DNA of 64,000 nt from Thermoanaerobacter thermocopriae JCM 7501. Its GTDB lineage: Bacteria; Bacillota; Thermoanaerobacteria; Thermoanaerobacterales; Thermoanaerobacteraceae. The notes under the pieces are model-generated. The model saw nothing but the letters and a program-made list of their open reading frames with translations. It was not told where the DNA came from and did no database searches. Position numbers and translations under genes: made by a program. Where the stretch lies: assembly GCF_001310975.1 (NCBI RefSeq), contig NZ_BAZY01000001.1:62001-126000 (forward strand), read 5' to 3'. Shown piece after piece: positions 35,074 through 44,730 of the stretch (positions within the stretch are counted from its first letter, which is position 1; each line of letters starts with the position of its first letter).

Positions 35074-36879
35074 TTGAAGAAAATTGCTGTAGCAGTTTTA
35101 ATTCTTTTTCTGCTTTCCTGCACCATACCTGCATATGCCGATTATGTAATGTCTGACGGTACAACGGTAAAATGGCTTGGAGGGAATCAAATACAGGTAA
35201 CTGATCCAACAACAGGACAGACATACACAACAACAGGAATAATGACTCCGGACGGACATCTTGTACCTCCCCAGAAAGTAGCTGCAAGCGGAGGTCAGCT
35301 GAACACCACAATTAAAACAGATTCTGGACAAACTGCAACACTATCAGTAAGCCCTGGTTACACAATAAACGGTACAAGCTACTACTATGCAGGTACAGAT
35401 AATACATTGATAGCCGTATCAAACGGACAGGTATCCACAACAAGTGCTACTAGAATGGGAGACAGATTGGTACCCACTTCTGCTCTTTCAGACTCAAAAC
35501 AAATGCAGGCGGTCGTAGCTACAATAAACGCAACGGGCGGCTGGTTCAACTACAACGGCAGCACCTACAGTGGATATAACAGCAGCGGAAGTGGTGGACA
35601 AAATGCAGGTAGCCGAACTAATACTACCAACACCACAATGTTAGGCAATGCCCATATAATAGGTGATCTGCGCACAGTAAGAGTAGTGAAACCGGACGGT
35701 TCGGAAATGCTTGTAAACGGAGTAGAGTTTCAGGGTGGATGGGCAAGCGACGGAGCATACGTAGTACCATATAAAGATCTTACTCAAGATCAAATTAACT
35801 ACTTAAAGCAGTCCGGTTTTATGTACGATGATAAAGCAGGAGTATTCATCTTGCAGTTTACTAAGAAGACAGATAAATACGCAAATAACTGGGACTGGAA
35901 GCCCCGAAAAGGTAAGGTTATAACAGGAGATCCTTCAATTGATGAAGCTATAGCTGAAATTTTACAGGAACATGGTATAAAAGTACCGGACCAAATAGTA
36001 GGAACTTTAGACCAAAGTGCACCTGTAATGGTAAAACTACGAAATTATTATCAAGATTTAGCTAATTACTTTGGTTCAGATGCATTTCGTGGTGTAGGAG
36101 ATGCAGCTATTTTTTTGGATCAATTTACTAACTACCAGGACTTTATAAATACAGTTTTAAACTACGCTACAAGCTCAGGTATAGCAACGTTCAGAATACC
36201 GGGCGACAATCCTGATGGAACATCTCCAACACTTCCATCACAGAGCAGCAGTTCTCCGCAGAATAATAATCCTCCTGCAGTAAGTACACCACCTTCCAGC
36301 GGCAATACGACAGTTTCCAATAATACACCCTCGATAAGGCAGGTCACAGCTGATTCTGTACATGCAACTATAACAATAAACAAGACACCCAACTTTGTAT
36401 TTACAAAGTGGCATACTGATGCAAACGGCTATCCTGCGTATATGGATATAACAATTAAATGGAAGAACGTAGAGATAGGTTCAATTATAGATACTCCAAC
36501 GGGCCCAAGAGAAGTGCGAACACCGGCATACGTCACAAAGGTTGTAGCTTTTCACAACATACACAGATATACAAACTACCTTTTAGAAGATGACAACTGG
36601 GAGACAGAGTATCCTGTCATGGAGAACATAGACATAGCAAATCAGCAGGCAACGTTCAGGTTTATGTACAGGAAAGCAGGGCAGGAAGACTCAACATTGT
36701 ATTTTAAGCTGTACCTCAATGGAACAGATAAGTACTTCTGTGTGTACGTTCATATACCTGTGAACGGCTTTAATGCAACATTTTTCCAGGACAATCAAGA
36801 CCACAGCAATCCAGGCTTTAAGACGTCCAATCCAAACTGGCAGCAGACGAACATACAGACAGAGACGATTACGTTTTAA
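35074..36879 (+). CDS. Large secreted protein of unknown function
   Basis: About 600 residues. TTG 35074 is preceded by GGGAGGTGA. A signal peptide ends A-Y-A near residue 25. A threonine/serine/glycine-rich repetitive region (M-S-D-G-T-T, T-G-Q-T-Y-T-T-T-G) follows. There is a linker rich in P, S and N at about 380-420, and a beta-rich C-terminal domain (R-F-M-Y-R-K-A-G-Q-E-D-S-T-L-Y-F-K-L-Y-L). No wall anchor or SLH repeat is visible. It may be an adhesin or exposed pilus-associated protein. Confidence 0.6.
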   Translation: MKKIAVAVLILFLLSCTIPAYADYVMSDGTTVKWLGGNQIQVTDPTTGQTYTTTGIMTPDGHLVPPQKVAASGGQLNTTIKTDSGQTATLSVSPGYTINGTSYYYAGTDNTLIAVSNGQVSTTSATRMGDRLVPTSALSDSKQMQAVVATINATGGWFNYNGSTYSGYNSSGSGGQNAGSRTNTTNTTMLGNAHIIGDLRTVRVVKPDGSEMLVNGVEFQGGWASDGAYVVPYKDLTQDQINYLKQSGFMYDDKAGVFILQFTKKTDKYANNWDWKPRKGKVITGDPSIDEAIAEILQEHGIKVPDQIVGTLDQSAPVMVKLRNYYQDLANYFGSDAFRGVGDAAIFLDQFTNYQDFINTVLNYATSSGIATFRIPGDNPDGTSPTLPSQSSSSPQNNNPPAVSTPPSSGNTTVSNNTPSIRQVTADSVHATITINKTPNFVFTKWHTDANGYPAYMDITIKWKNVEIGSIIDTPTGPREVRTPAYVTKVVAFHNIHRYTNYLLEDDNWETEYPVMENIDIANQQATFRFMYRKAGQEDSTLYFKLYLNGTDKYFCVYVHIPVNGFNATFFQDNQDHSNPGFKTSNPNWQQTNIQTETITF

Positions 36880-36884
36880 GAAAA

Positions 36885-36921
36885 GGGCAGGGATGCTTAT
36901 ATAAGCGTTTCTGCCTTTTTT
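36885..36921 (+). terminator. Terminator after the secreted-protein gene
   Basis: GGGCAGGGATGCTT pairs, with G-U pairs, to AAGCGTTTCTGCC, followed by six T. Confidence 0.75.
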
Positions 36922-36980
36922 CTTGGAAAAAACTGTTTTGCTTATTTTAGAAAAAATTGAAAATAGGGAAGGGGTTAAAA

Positions 36981-37261
36981 ATGAAAGAGAACATGGTGCA
37001 TGATTTATCAAATATAGAAAATATTCTAAATGTCTTACCAGATCTTGCAGATGAAAAGATATTTGCTCTTTTAGTGATACTAACAACAGACGAGAAGTTG
37101 TTTTAAGGCCAATAGGTGGAAAATACGGCAGTGAGATTATAGATGCAGCAAAAGAGGCAGCAGAAAAATATCCTGGCTGTAAAATGAGGTTATTTGAAGA
37201 GAATTATGATAATTGGGATAGATATTTCAAGCACGTTATTTCTAAAGAACAGGTTATATGA
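36981..37261 (+). CDS. Small hypothetical protein, one-base frameshift
   Basis: ATG 36981 follows GGAAGGGG. The first frame ends at 37106. From about 37060 another frame reads N-R-R-E-V-V-L-R-P-I-G-G-K-Y-G-S-E-I-I-D-A-A-K-E-A-A-E-K-Y-P-G and ends at 37261; one restored base gives 93 residues. No family recognised. Confidence 0.5.
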
Positions 37262-37321
37262 TATATTTTAAACAATGAGCTGCACTTCACAAACAAAACC
37301 AAATAGAAAGGAAGTATTTTT

Positions 37322-38158
37322 ATGCCTTTTCCTTTTATAGAACCAAAAATTGAAATTGTTAAAATGGAAAATATAAAAGAGTATCCAACTCAATTAGGAA
37401 ACAGATGCAAATTGTTAAGAGAATTAGGTCTTAATCCATATTTAGATACTGAAGAAGAAATCATGGAAGCTCTTAGTGAAACAGCAAAGACACCGGAATA
37501 TCTAGATATATGTATGAAAAACAGTCGCTGTAGTGGTTTTTGGAAGAAATTTTCTGTTGGAGAAACTCCTTTTTTAAAAGAAGATCCTATTCAGCTTTTA
37601 AAGCATCAGAATACTTATTGGGTTGTGGAAGGAAAGCACAGGGTTTGTTTTGCAAAAAGAACAGGTGTGAAAGAAATAAAAGCTTATATTTATGAACTTT
37701 CTGGTGATGGGAAAGTTTTGCTGCCTGAAATAGGCACACCGAGTAGGTTTGCTTTTGATTATATGGAAGTTTCTTCTTTAAGACAGGAAGGAGAAAAAGC
37801 ACTTTTGTGGCTTAAAGACTTAAAAGATTTGAGGCTCATAGAACTTTCATGGAAGCCTGCAGTATTGGATAAAAGATTTGATACAAAGGGAGAATTTATA
37901 GAACTAGTCAAAGGAATTAAAGTTAGCATATCTGTAGATAAAAAAACAAAAATATTTTCGCTTAAAAAGATAATTCAAATACATACCGAAATAATTATAG
38001 AACCGGATCATAAAAAGACAAAAATCTGGCTTTTAAAGATTCCTGCAGGTAAACCGTTTAGTTTAGAAAAAGCAGATGCAATTAATAAAAACACTTTGTA
38101 CAGGTATGGTTGTTGGAGAAAACATCATCTGGAAGAATTAATCAAAAACCTTATGTAA
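37322..38158 (+). CDS. ParB-N-like (sulfiredoxin-fold) protein of unknown role
   Basis: 278 residues. E-I-V-K-M-E-N-I-K-E-Y at the start and V-V-E-G-K-H-R-V-C-F-A-K-R-T-G-V-K-E-I near 102 form a ParB N-terminal-domain motif (usually G-x-H-R), here G-K-H-R. No HTH or dimerisation domain follows; the second half is beta-rich and unrecognised. AGAAAGGAAG precedes the ATG. Confidence 0.55.
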   Translation: MPFPFIEPKIEIVKMENIKEYPTQLGNRCKLLRELGLNPYLDTEEEIMEALSETAKTPEYLDICMKNSRCSGFWKKFSVGETPFLKEDPIQLLKHQNTYWVVEGKHRVCFAKRTGVKEIKAYIYELSGDGKVLLPEIGTPSRFAFDYMEVSSLRQEGEKALLWLKDLKDLRLIELSWKPAVLDKRFDTKGEFIELVKGIKVSISVDKKTKIFSLKKIIQIHTEIIIEPDHKKTKIWLLKIPAGKPFSLEKADAINKNTLYRYGCWRKHHLEELIKNLM

Positions 38159-38162
38159 AATT

Positions 38163-38276
38163 AGCAGGTTTAACGCCTGCTTTTTTATTTTTAGATACAT
38201 AAGTCCTTGGTAATTTGATGTTTTTTTATAGAATAGATTAAGAAAAGTTTAAGACGCTCAAAAAAAGAGCGCTTTT
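38163..38276 (+). terminator. Two terminators between 37322-gene and parB-like gene
   Basis: AGCAGG (38163-38168)/CCTGCT (38176-38181) with a T-run, and CGCTC/GAGCG (38255-38271) followed by CTTTTATTTTTT. Nothing coding lies in the 157-base gap. Confidence 0.75.
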
Positions 38277-38315
38277 ATTTTTTATAGAAAAACAACTTCA
38301 AGAGGAGGAATTTTT

Positions 38316-39593
38316 ATGCAAATGGTAGATGTCAGCCTTTTAAAAGAACATCCCCGAAACAGAGAGTTTTTTGATGACATACAAGGAGAGCGCTGGCAGG
38401 AGTTTGTTGAAAGCATAAAAACAAGCGGGATAATAGTACCTCTCATAGTAACACAAGATTATGTTGTTATTTCAGGCAATCAGAGATTAAAGGCAGCAAA
38501 AGAACTTGGGGTTAAAGAGGTTCCCTGCGAAGTACGAACTTATAGTGACAAAGACGGACTTACAAAAGAAGACTGGATGCTGAAAGATTTGATTGAGACA
38601 AACCTTAGGCAGAGAGGAATAGGAAACCTGAATCCTATGAAACTGGCAAGGTGCATTTTAGAATTAGAAAAGATATACGGCATTAAAAAAGGCAATAACC
38701 AGTATTTAGGAAGTGGATCGGAACCCGGTTCCGAAGCATCTCCTAATATTTCCCAAAAAGAACTTGCGGAAGTTATAGGACTTACAGACAGAAGATTTCG
38801 TCAGCTTAAGAAACTGAACGAGCTAATTCCCGAACTTCAAAAACTTATCGAAGAAGGCAAACTAACAACAAAAGCCGGAGAGCAGCTTGCATACCTTGAA
38901 CCTGAGCAGCAGAGAGAACTTTTTAACATTCTTGGAGAAACCATAGCTGAACTTAAAAGAAGTGAAATAGAGAGCTTAAGAAAGCAAATGGAAGAGTACA
39001 GAAAGCAGTATATGGACATGCAGAACAAAATCGCAGCACTTGAGAAGCAGAAAAAAGAAGCAGAAGAAATAAAAAAAGAGCTTGAAAAGAAAATTGCAGA
39101 AATAAAGCCTGAAATAATTGAAAAAGAACCTGATGACTATCAAGAATTAAAAAGCACCTTAAAGACAATTAAGGAACAGTCAGAGCAGTTAACAAAGCGC
39201 CTCAATGAACTTGAGCAGGAAAAAAACAGACTTGATGAACTGCGCAGAAAAGCTCTTGAAGAAAAAAGACAGGCATTAGAAGAAAAAGCAAGAGCAGAAG
39301 CGGAAGTTAAGAATATAAGATACGAACTGGAACAGCTTAAGCAGCAGTACGGAATTGAGGCAAAAAAGCAGTGTGAGCTTGCTGATAAGCTTATTGAAGA
39401 AATTAAAAAAGTTATTGCAAATGCAACAGGCATACTGGAGCTTATGGACATTGAGAAATTGCCTGACTACAAATACAACGACTTTTCGACCACTTTGATA
39501 ATATTTATTGATAAGCTTGAAAAACTCTATCAAAGCGCAGAGCAAAAAGCCAAAAGCGGTAAAGTAGTATTTTTTAAAAGAAAGGAGGATTAA
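38316..39593 (+). CDS. ParB/Spo0J-family protein with long coiled coil
   Basis: 425 residues. The ParB N-domain (L-L-K-E-H-P-R-N-R-E-F-F, I-S-G-N-Q-R-L-K-A-A-K-E-L-G) is followed by an HTH (S-Q-K-E-L-A-E-V-I-G-L-T-D-R-R-F-R-Q-L-K-K-L). A coiled coil rich in E, K and Q spans about 200-385. Chromosomal ParB lacks such a coil; ICE and plasmid relatives often act as regulators rather than partition proteins. No ParA partner is adjacent. Confidence 0.8.
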   Translation: MQMVDVSLLKEHPRNREFFDDIQGERWQEFVESIKTSGIIVPLIVTQDYVVISGNQRLKAAKELGVKEVPCEVRTYSDKDGLTKEDWMLKDLIETNLRQRGIGNLNPMKLARCILELEKIYGIKKGNNQYLGSGSEPGSEASPNISQKELAEVIGLTDRRFRQLKKLNELIPELQKLIEEGKLTTKAGEQLAYLEPEQQRELFNILGETIAELKRSEIESLRKQMEEYRKQYMDMQNKIAALEKQKKEAEEIKKELEKKIAEIKPEIIEKEPDDYQELKSTLKTIKEQSEQLTKRLNELEQEKNRLDELRRKALEEKRQALEEKARAEAEVKNIRYELEQLKQQYGIEAKKQCELADKLIEEIKKVIANATGILELMDIEKLPDYKYNDFSTTLIIFIDKLEKLYQSAEQKAKSGKVVFFKRKED

Positions 39594-39595
39594 AA

Positions 39596-40153
39596 TTGAT
39601 TTCTCTACAAACCGTGAAAAAACAGGTAACAGAACTCAGCAGCCTGCTTGAAAAAGAAGCAAATTTGGAATACCAGGCAGCCTTAAGATTTGCTAAATAC
39701 CGGTACAGAAATTATGTTCCTCTGTCACCAAATCTCATACCGGTATTGTCTAAAATTGTAAAAAATATACTGGCAGAGAGTAATCACATAATATTTCTTA
39801 ACAAATCAGAATTCATGGACAGTGTTATTAAAAATATTAACAGCATGAGTAAAAACTCCAAATTAAAGCAGGAATTAAAAAACAATCCGAACAGTGTTAT
39901 GCGGAGCATAGATTTGCTGTTGGAGAGGCAAATTGCAGTAATTAAAGTAAAACAAGGGCAGGCAGAAACAAAAGAGCTTCAGAGAGCAGTAGCGCTGTTT
40001 TTGATAACCACCTATTCAGAAAAAGCAATGTATGTACTTGGACATGAAAATAATCTTGAGCTGACGCCAAAAGAAATAGCAGAAAAAGTGCTGGAACTTC
40101 TCAAAGAAGAGGAGGGTATTTCTAATGATGAACTAAAAAGGATAGCATTGTAG
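39596..40153 (+). CDS. Helical hypothetical protein
   Basis: 185 residues from TTG 39596, with AAAGGAGG upstream, two bases after the parB-like gene and so coupled to it. Almost wholly alpha-helical, with no membrane segment or motif I recognise. A terminator follows. Confidence 0.6.
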   Translation: MISLQTVKKQVTELSSLLEKEANLEYQAALRFAKYRYRNYVPLSPNLIPVLSKIVKNILAESNHIIFLNKSEFMDSVIKNINSMSKNSKLKQELKNNPNSVMRSIDLLLERQIAVIKVKQGQAETKELQRAVALFLITTYSEKAMYVLGHENNLELTPKEIAEKVLELLKEEEGISNDELKRIAL

Positions 40154-40159
40154 AATTGA

Positions 40160-40184
40160 ACAGGTTTAACACCTGTTTTTTGCA
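40160..40184 (+). terminator. Terminator of the parB-like operon
   Basis: ACAGGT (40160-40165) pairs with ACCTGT (40171-40176), followed by TTTTT. Confidence 0.8.
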
Positions 40185-40215
40185 TATTTTTTTAAAAAAG
40201 TGAGGTGGAGACACA

Positions 40216-40470
40216 ATGACTCTAAAAGAAGAGCTGGCATTTCTGAGAGGGTTCACAGCTGCCTCTCAGCTTTCCGGTGAGGAAAGAGAAATTTTTAAAA
40301 AATTTTTTGACTTTTTGGATGTAGTTGCAGACAGCATAGAAAAGCTGAATCAAAGAGTAGATGATTTTGATGTGACATGTGATTATCTCGAAGACAGAAT
40401 AGAAACTGTTGAAGATGAACTCTACAGCAGGCCAGAATGTCCAAACAGTAACGAAGAAGAGGAGGTGTAA
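40216..40470 (+). CDS. Small coiled-coil protein, CD1247-N-domain-like
   Basis: 84 residues, acidic. L-K-E-E-L-A-F-L-R-G-F-T-A-A-S-Q-L leads to a coiled coil (V-A-D-S-I-E-K-L-N-Q-R-V-D-D-F-D) ending in E-D-E-L-Y. This resembles the N-terminal domain of clostridial CD1247-type proteins. It heads the Tad operon, five bases from the foldase gene. Role unknown. Confidence 0.6.
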   Translation: MTLKEELAFLRGFTAASQLSGEEREIFKKFFDFLDVVADSIEKLNQRVDDFDVTCDYLEDRIETVEDELYSRPECPNSNEEEEV

Positions 40471-40475
40471 AAAAC

Positions 40476-41270
40476 TTGAAAAAAATAATTTTACTTCTCA
40501 TACTGCCTGTACTCGCACTTTCAATCCTGTCAGGATGCAGTTCAAAGCAAATAGCAAGTATCCACGGAATACCAATAACACAGGCTGAACTGGAAAGAGA
40601 AAAAGCGCTTTTAAAAAATGATTTTACAGGAATAAGTGATGAAGAACTGACAAAAACAGCCTTAGAAAACCTGAAAGCCAAAAAAGCAGTTGAATATGAG
40701 GCACAGAAAGAAAGAATAACAGTAACTGACGAAGAGCTAAATAGTGCATGGCAGAACGTCAAGGACAAAACAAAGCTTACAAAAGAGGACCTGAAAGATA
40801 TTCTTCTTTCAGATAAGCTCTTCAACAAATACACAAGAGACATTACAGTAAACCCCGAAGAAGTAAAAAAATTTTATGAAGCACACAAAGACTACTACAC
40901 AACAGTGAAAGTATATGAAATATCAGTTAGAGATAAAGATACAGCGGATATGGTATATCAAAAACTTAAAGACGGAGAAGATTTCAGCAAGCTTTTTGAG
41001 CAGTACTCAATAGACAAAATAAACGGAAACGGAGGATTCATGGGAGACATTCCTGTAAGCCGGAAATTTTTTGGAGTGTCTTTAAAGCCAAATACAATTT
41101 ATGGACCAATTCCCGTAAATAATGAAGGGTATATAATTTTAAAAACAGCGGAACAGACGGTCAAGCCTTTTGATGAAGTAAAAGATGGGATTGAGCTTTA
41201 TCTTTTAAACCAAAAGAAGCTTGATTTTTACCATAAAAAAATAAAGGAATGGGAAGGTGAGGGAAGTTGA
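40476..41270 (+). CDS. PrsA/SurA-like peptidyl-prolyl isomerase lipoprotein
   Basis: 264 residues. Lipobox L-S-G-C lies near residue 21. A SurA_N-like helical part (I-T-Q-A-E-L-E-R-E-K-A-L-L-K-N-D-F) is followed by a parvulin domain (about 140-235: V-Y-E-I-S-V-R-D, D-G-E-D-F-S-K-L-F-E-Q-Y-S, N-G-G-F-M-G-D-I). It would fold exported proteins outside the membrane. Its place in the Tad cluster suggests pilus subunits as clients. The stop overlaps the cpaB start. Confidence 0.88.
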   Translation: MKKIILLLILPVLALSILSGCSSKQIASIHGIPITQAELEREKALLKNDFTGISDEELTKTALENLKAKKAVEYEAQKERITVTDEELNSAWQNVKDKTKLTKEDLKDILLSDKLFNKYTRDITVNPEEVKKFYEAHKDYYTTVKVYEISVRDKDTADMVYQKLKDGEDFSKLFEQYSIDKINGNGGFMGDIPVSRKFFGVSLKPNTIYGPIPVNNEGYIILKTAEQTVKPFDEVKDGIELYLLNQKKLDFYHKKIKEWEGEGS

Positions 41271-41830
41271 GTAAAATAATCAAAATAGGCATTATTACTG
41301 CTGTATTCGTATTTCTTGCAGCTTTTTTAATACTTAACAGTGTTCAGGGAACAGTAAATGTTGTTACAGCAGCAAAACCGATAAACGCAGGTACAGTAGT
41401 AACTCAGGACATGCTCACCACAAAAAGTGTTCCGGTAAGTCTTGCAGCAGATTTAGTAAAAAATCCTCAAGAGATTGTAGGCAAAAGTTTAAACACTGGA
41501 CGTGTAAAAGGAGACTTCATTCCTTACAGTATAGTTATGCAAAAAGGACTTGAAATAGCTCCGGGCAACGTTTTAATAAGCATAAATGTGCCTTATGAAG
41601 ACGCAAAGCTCATTTCTGCTGGAGACAAAATAAGCCTTGTACTTCTTTCAAACTCTGTAGACGGTACAAATCAGACGATAAGTGGATTAAAAGTTTACTC
41701 AATAGAACAAACCACATCAGCAGTCAACGGTACAGTAACAACAATTGCACTACTGGAAACGACCGCTGAGAAAGCCTCAATAATAGCACCTTATGTTAAA
41801 GCGGGCAACTTTAAACTTTTCAAGGAGTGA
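41267..41830 (+). CDS. cpaB: CpaB-type SAF-domain pilus assembly protein
   Basis: 187 residues from TTG 41267, overlapping the previous stop. One N-terminal membrane segment is followed by a SAF domain (A-K-P-I-N-A-G-T-V-V-T-Q-D-M-L-T-T-K-S-V-P) and a second half like RcpC/CpaB (I-N-V-P-Y-E-D-A-K-L-I-S-A-G-D-K-I-S-L-V-L). It is part of Tad/Flp pilus assembly at the envelope. Order with TadZ-TadA-TadB-TadC matches known tad loci. Confidence 0.85.
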   Translation: MSKIIKIGIITAVFVFLAAFLILNSVQGTVNVVTAAKPINAGTVVTQDMLTTKSVPVSLAADLVKNPQEIVGKSLNTGRVKGDFIPYSIVMQKGLEIAPGNVLISINVPYEDAKLISAGDKISLVLLSNSVDGTNQTISGLKVYSIEQTTSAVNGTVTTIALLETTAEKASIIAPYVKAGNFKLFKE

Positions 41831-41836
41831 TGAAAA

Positions 41837-43452
41837 ATGATAATTTCAATCTTTTCTCCAAAAGGAGGCGTGGGGAAAACAACAATAGCTCTTGCCCTTT
41901 CCGAGATGGCAAGCCGGAGACTAAAAACATGCACTATTGAATTTGACTTTTCTCCCGGAGATTTTGTTTCAATACTGGATTTAGAGCGCAAAAAGAATAT
42001 CTTTGAAGCTGTTAACGGAGACCTTGACTGGGCAATACAGAGGCCGATAAAGCAGAGTTTTGATGTAATAGTCGGAGGTTATCCCGACACATACGAGATG
42101 ATAAGGCCAGATAAGTTAAGAAAAATGATGGAGGAACTGAACAATCGGTATGAACTTATCATAGTAGACATACAGCCTGCATTTGTGGAAGGCTGTATTG
42201 ATATTTTGACATGTCAAAAGACATATTGTTTATTGTAGAAGATGACCGCTCTGTTAACAGTCGTGCTATAGGAAATATTGACTGGGCGAGAGCAAACGGG
42301 TTCATAGACTTAAAGAAAGTAAAAATGATTGTAAACAAAGTGCGAAAAAGGGAACTAACATACGTAAACATAACAGAAATAAAACTTCCGGTTATTTATA
42401 AAGTTCCTTTTATCAAGAATTTAAACAGCTTTGAAAATTCCAAAATGTTAAGACATGCAGAAAATATTCTAAGTATTTTATATCCCAGCATCTTCTATAA
42501 AGAAAAAAGAGGTTTTTTATTTTTTAGAAAAAAACAAAAAGTACAAATTCCTGCTGAAACTCCAAATGCAGAAGAAGTTCTTGAAGAAACTACAGCTTTA
42601 CCTGTAACTGAAAATATGCCTAACATAGACGTAATAAAAATTGGCTATGAATCAGAGATTAATACAGAGTTGAAAGATGAGAAACATAGGGTTATTGAAA
42701 GAACTGAAATAAAAGAAGAAAAAGAGAAAATAACTGAGGAAAGAGAAATAACTGAGGAGAGAGGTGATGTTTATCCTATGAAAGTTTACGTTAATACCGG
42801 TTATAAAGAACTTGATGAGGTGTTTAAATCAAGATTTAAGCCAGCTGACAGTCTTGCAGACTGCGACGCAGCAATAATTTCATATATTTCAAATAAAGAG
42901 TATATCAAAAACTTACTTTCTGCGGGAAAAAGAATTATACTCCTTGCGGGTCACTCAGACTATAGGCTTATGGAAACCGCTAGAGAAATTGGGATCAAAG
43001 ACATATATTCCAGCCCTATAGATCCTAAAGAGATAATTAATAACCTACTTAATGAAAAAGGAGAGGAAGATAAAATGTTAATTAAGAAAGAAGAAATAGA
43101 ATTAAAAAAAGAAGAACCTGTAGTACTGCACTATAGCACCGACCAGGAAAAACAGCCAGAAATTTCTGAAATGGCTCAAAAAGAATGCGAGGAACCTAAA
43201 AACATTGAGGAGCTGGAAGCAAAAGATGAAATTAATATTGTCTTAGATGAGATCAAAAACATACTTGCAAAGAACAAGGAAATATACGAAAGCAGGATTT
43301 CTATGCAGGAGAAAATGATAAAGCAAATGGAAGAGGCTATTACAAAGAAGGAAGAAGAAATAAAAGAACTTCGTAAGGCAATTGATGAGTACAGGAAAAA
43401 AGAAGAAGAGAAGAAGAAGATAATTTTAGAACTTCAGAAGCTTCTGCAGTAA
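41837..43452 (+). CDS. tadZ: TadZ/CpaE-type ParA-like ATPase with receiver-like domain, one-base frameshift
   Basis: The deviant Walker A is F-S-P-K-G-G-V-G-K-T-T at residues 5-15, followed by D-F-S-P-G-D. The frame breaks at about 42210 (one base lost) and resumes M-S-K-D-I-L-F-I-V-E-D-D, giving 538 residues. After the ATPase comes a charged linker, then a receiver-like domain (about 315-405) similar to the protein at 31818, and a C-terminal coiled coil. In known TadZ the receiver-like domain comes first; here the order is reversed. TadZ places the pilus machinery in the cell. Confidence 0.82.
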
Positions 43453-43464
43453 AGGAGTGGTAAC

Positions 43465-44694
43465 ATGAGCCTTTCGGAACGCTCTAAGTTAATAAATACA
43501 GCTCGGAAAATAGATATAGACTTGATAGTAAATGCAGTAAGGCCTCAGATGATAAATTATCAGAATCAGGGCACAGATGATCTAAAAGGACTTTTGAGGT
43601 TAGAAGTAAAAAAATACCTTGAACAGAACCTTCCTCACTATGTGGATAATCTTTATTCCATAACTGAAGAAGTATATGACAAAATGTACATGCTGGGGCC
43701 ATTTGAAAAGTACCTTAAGATGGATGGAGTAACGGATATAATAAGCTTCGGAACGAGATTAATGTATATAAAAGACGGAGTAAAATATGATGATGAAAAA
43801 GGATTTGGAAACATGGAAGAAGTTAGAATACTGTATGAAAGAATAGTAGCAAACTCAGGACAGAACATCTCTTATGCGGAGCCGTCAAAGGATGCTGAAC
43901 TTCCTGACGGCTCCCGTGTAAAAGTAATAATTCCGCCTGAAGCTTTAGAACCTTATATAATCATACGAAAGCACGCAAGCTTAAATAAAAATCTTGATGA
44001 GCTTGCATTTGGACTAAGAGGACTAGGTGACAGTATAGGCACAATAGAGATGATAAAAAAGCGTACGAAAGAAGAAGAAAGCTTTAACGGCACTTTATCG
44101 GAATATTTTAAGATGTCTGTTAGAAACAGGAGAAACATTGTAGTTATAGGTGAAACGGGAGCGGGCAAGACGACATTTGTAAATGCTTTAACGCATTACA
44201 TCCAGCCTAAACATATAATTGCTGTACTTGAAGACACAAGAGAGCTGAAACTGCCTCTCCCTTATGTTTTTTACTTAAAAACAAGAGAGGCGAAAGAAGG
44301 GGCAAGAGCTATCACATATGAAGACATACTTTATGACTGCTTAAGAGCAAATCCTGACAGAATTATCCTTACGGAAATAAGAACACCAATATCAGCATAT
44401 ACCTTTATAAATGTCCTTAACAGTGGTCATAAAGGCTCTTTTACGACTCTACATGCTGACAATGTGGGGATGGCACTAGATAAACTTGAAACACTTATAA
44501 AAGAATTCAAGCCAATTGATGACAGGGTTGTCCGTCGACTTATAACGAAAGCGGTTGATGTCCTTGTCTTCATAGGCCTCGAAGAAGATGAAAAAGGTGA
44601 TATAGTAGGACGGGCAGTCAAAGAAGTTGCAGAACTTAGAGGCGTTGATGAAAAGGGAGATTACATTCTTGATTATAGATACATTAAGTGGTAA
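43465..44694 (+). CDS. tadA: TadA/CpaF-type pilus assembly ATPase
   Basis: 409 residues. A secretion-ATPase N-domain is followed by Walker A G-E-T-G-A-G-K-T (about 229-236), an Asp box (V-L-E-D-T-R-E-L), Walker B (D-R-I-I-L-T-E-I-R) and the His box (G-S-F-T-T-L-H-A-D-N). It belongs to the VirB11/TadA branch and powers pilin assembly. Since no separate VirB11 is visible, service to both apparatuses cannot be excluded. Twelve bases after tadZ. Confidence 0.9.
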   Translation: MSLSERSKLINTARKIDIDLIVNAVRPQMINYQNQGTDDLKGLLRLEVKKYLEQNLPHYVDNLYSITEEVYDKMYMLGPFEKYLKMDGVTDIISFGTRLMYIKDGVKYDDEKGFGNMEEVRILYERIVANSGQNISYAEPSKDAELPDGSRVKVIIPPEALEPYIIIRKHASLNKNLDELAFGLRGLGDSIGTIEMIKKRTKEEESFNGTLSEYFKMSVRNRRNIVVIGETGAGKTTFVNALTHYIQPKHIIAVLEDTRELKLPLPYVFYLKTREAKEGARAITYEDILYDCLRANPDRIILTEIRTPISAYTFINVLNSGHKGSFTTLHADNVGMALDKLETLIKEFKPIDDRVVRRLITKAVDVLVFIGLEEDEKGDIVGRAVKEVAELRGVDEKGDYILDYRYIKW

Positions 44695-44695
44695 A

Positions 44696-44728
44696 AGGGA
44701 CACGCTTTTTAGAGTGTGTTCCTTTTTA
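44696..44728 (+). terminator. Terminator after tadA
   Basis: GGGACACGCT and AGAGTGTGTTCC form a bulged stem followed by TTTTT. It is likely leaky, since tadB follows. Confidence 0.6.
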
Positions 44729-44730
44729 CT

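Noticed and set aside
40295-40843. Minus-strand ORF of 182 codons
   Set aside because: It overlaps two well-supported plus-strand genes with ribosome sites and has no recognisable domain.
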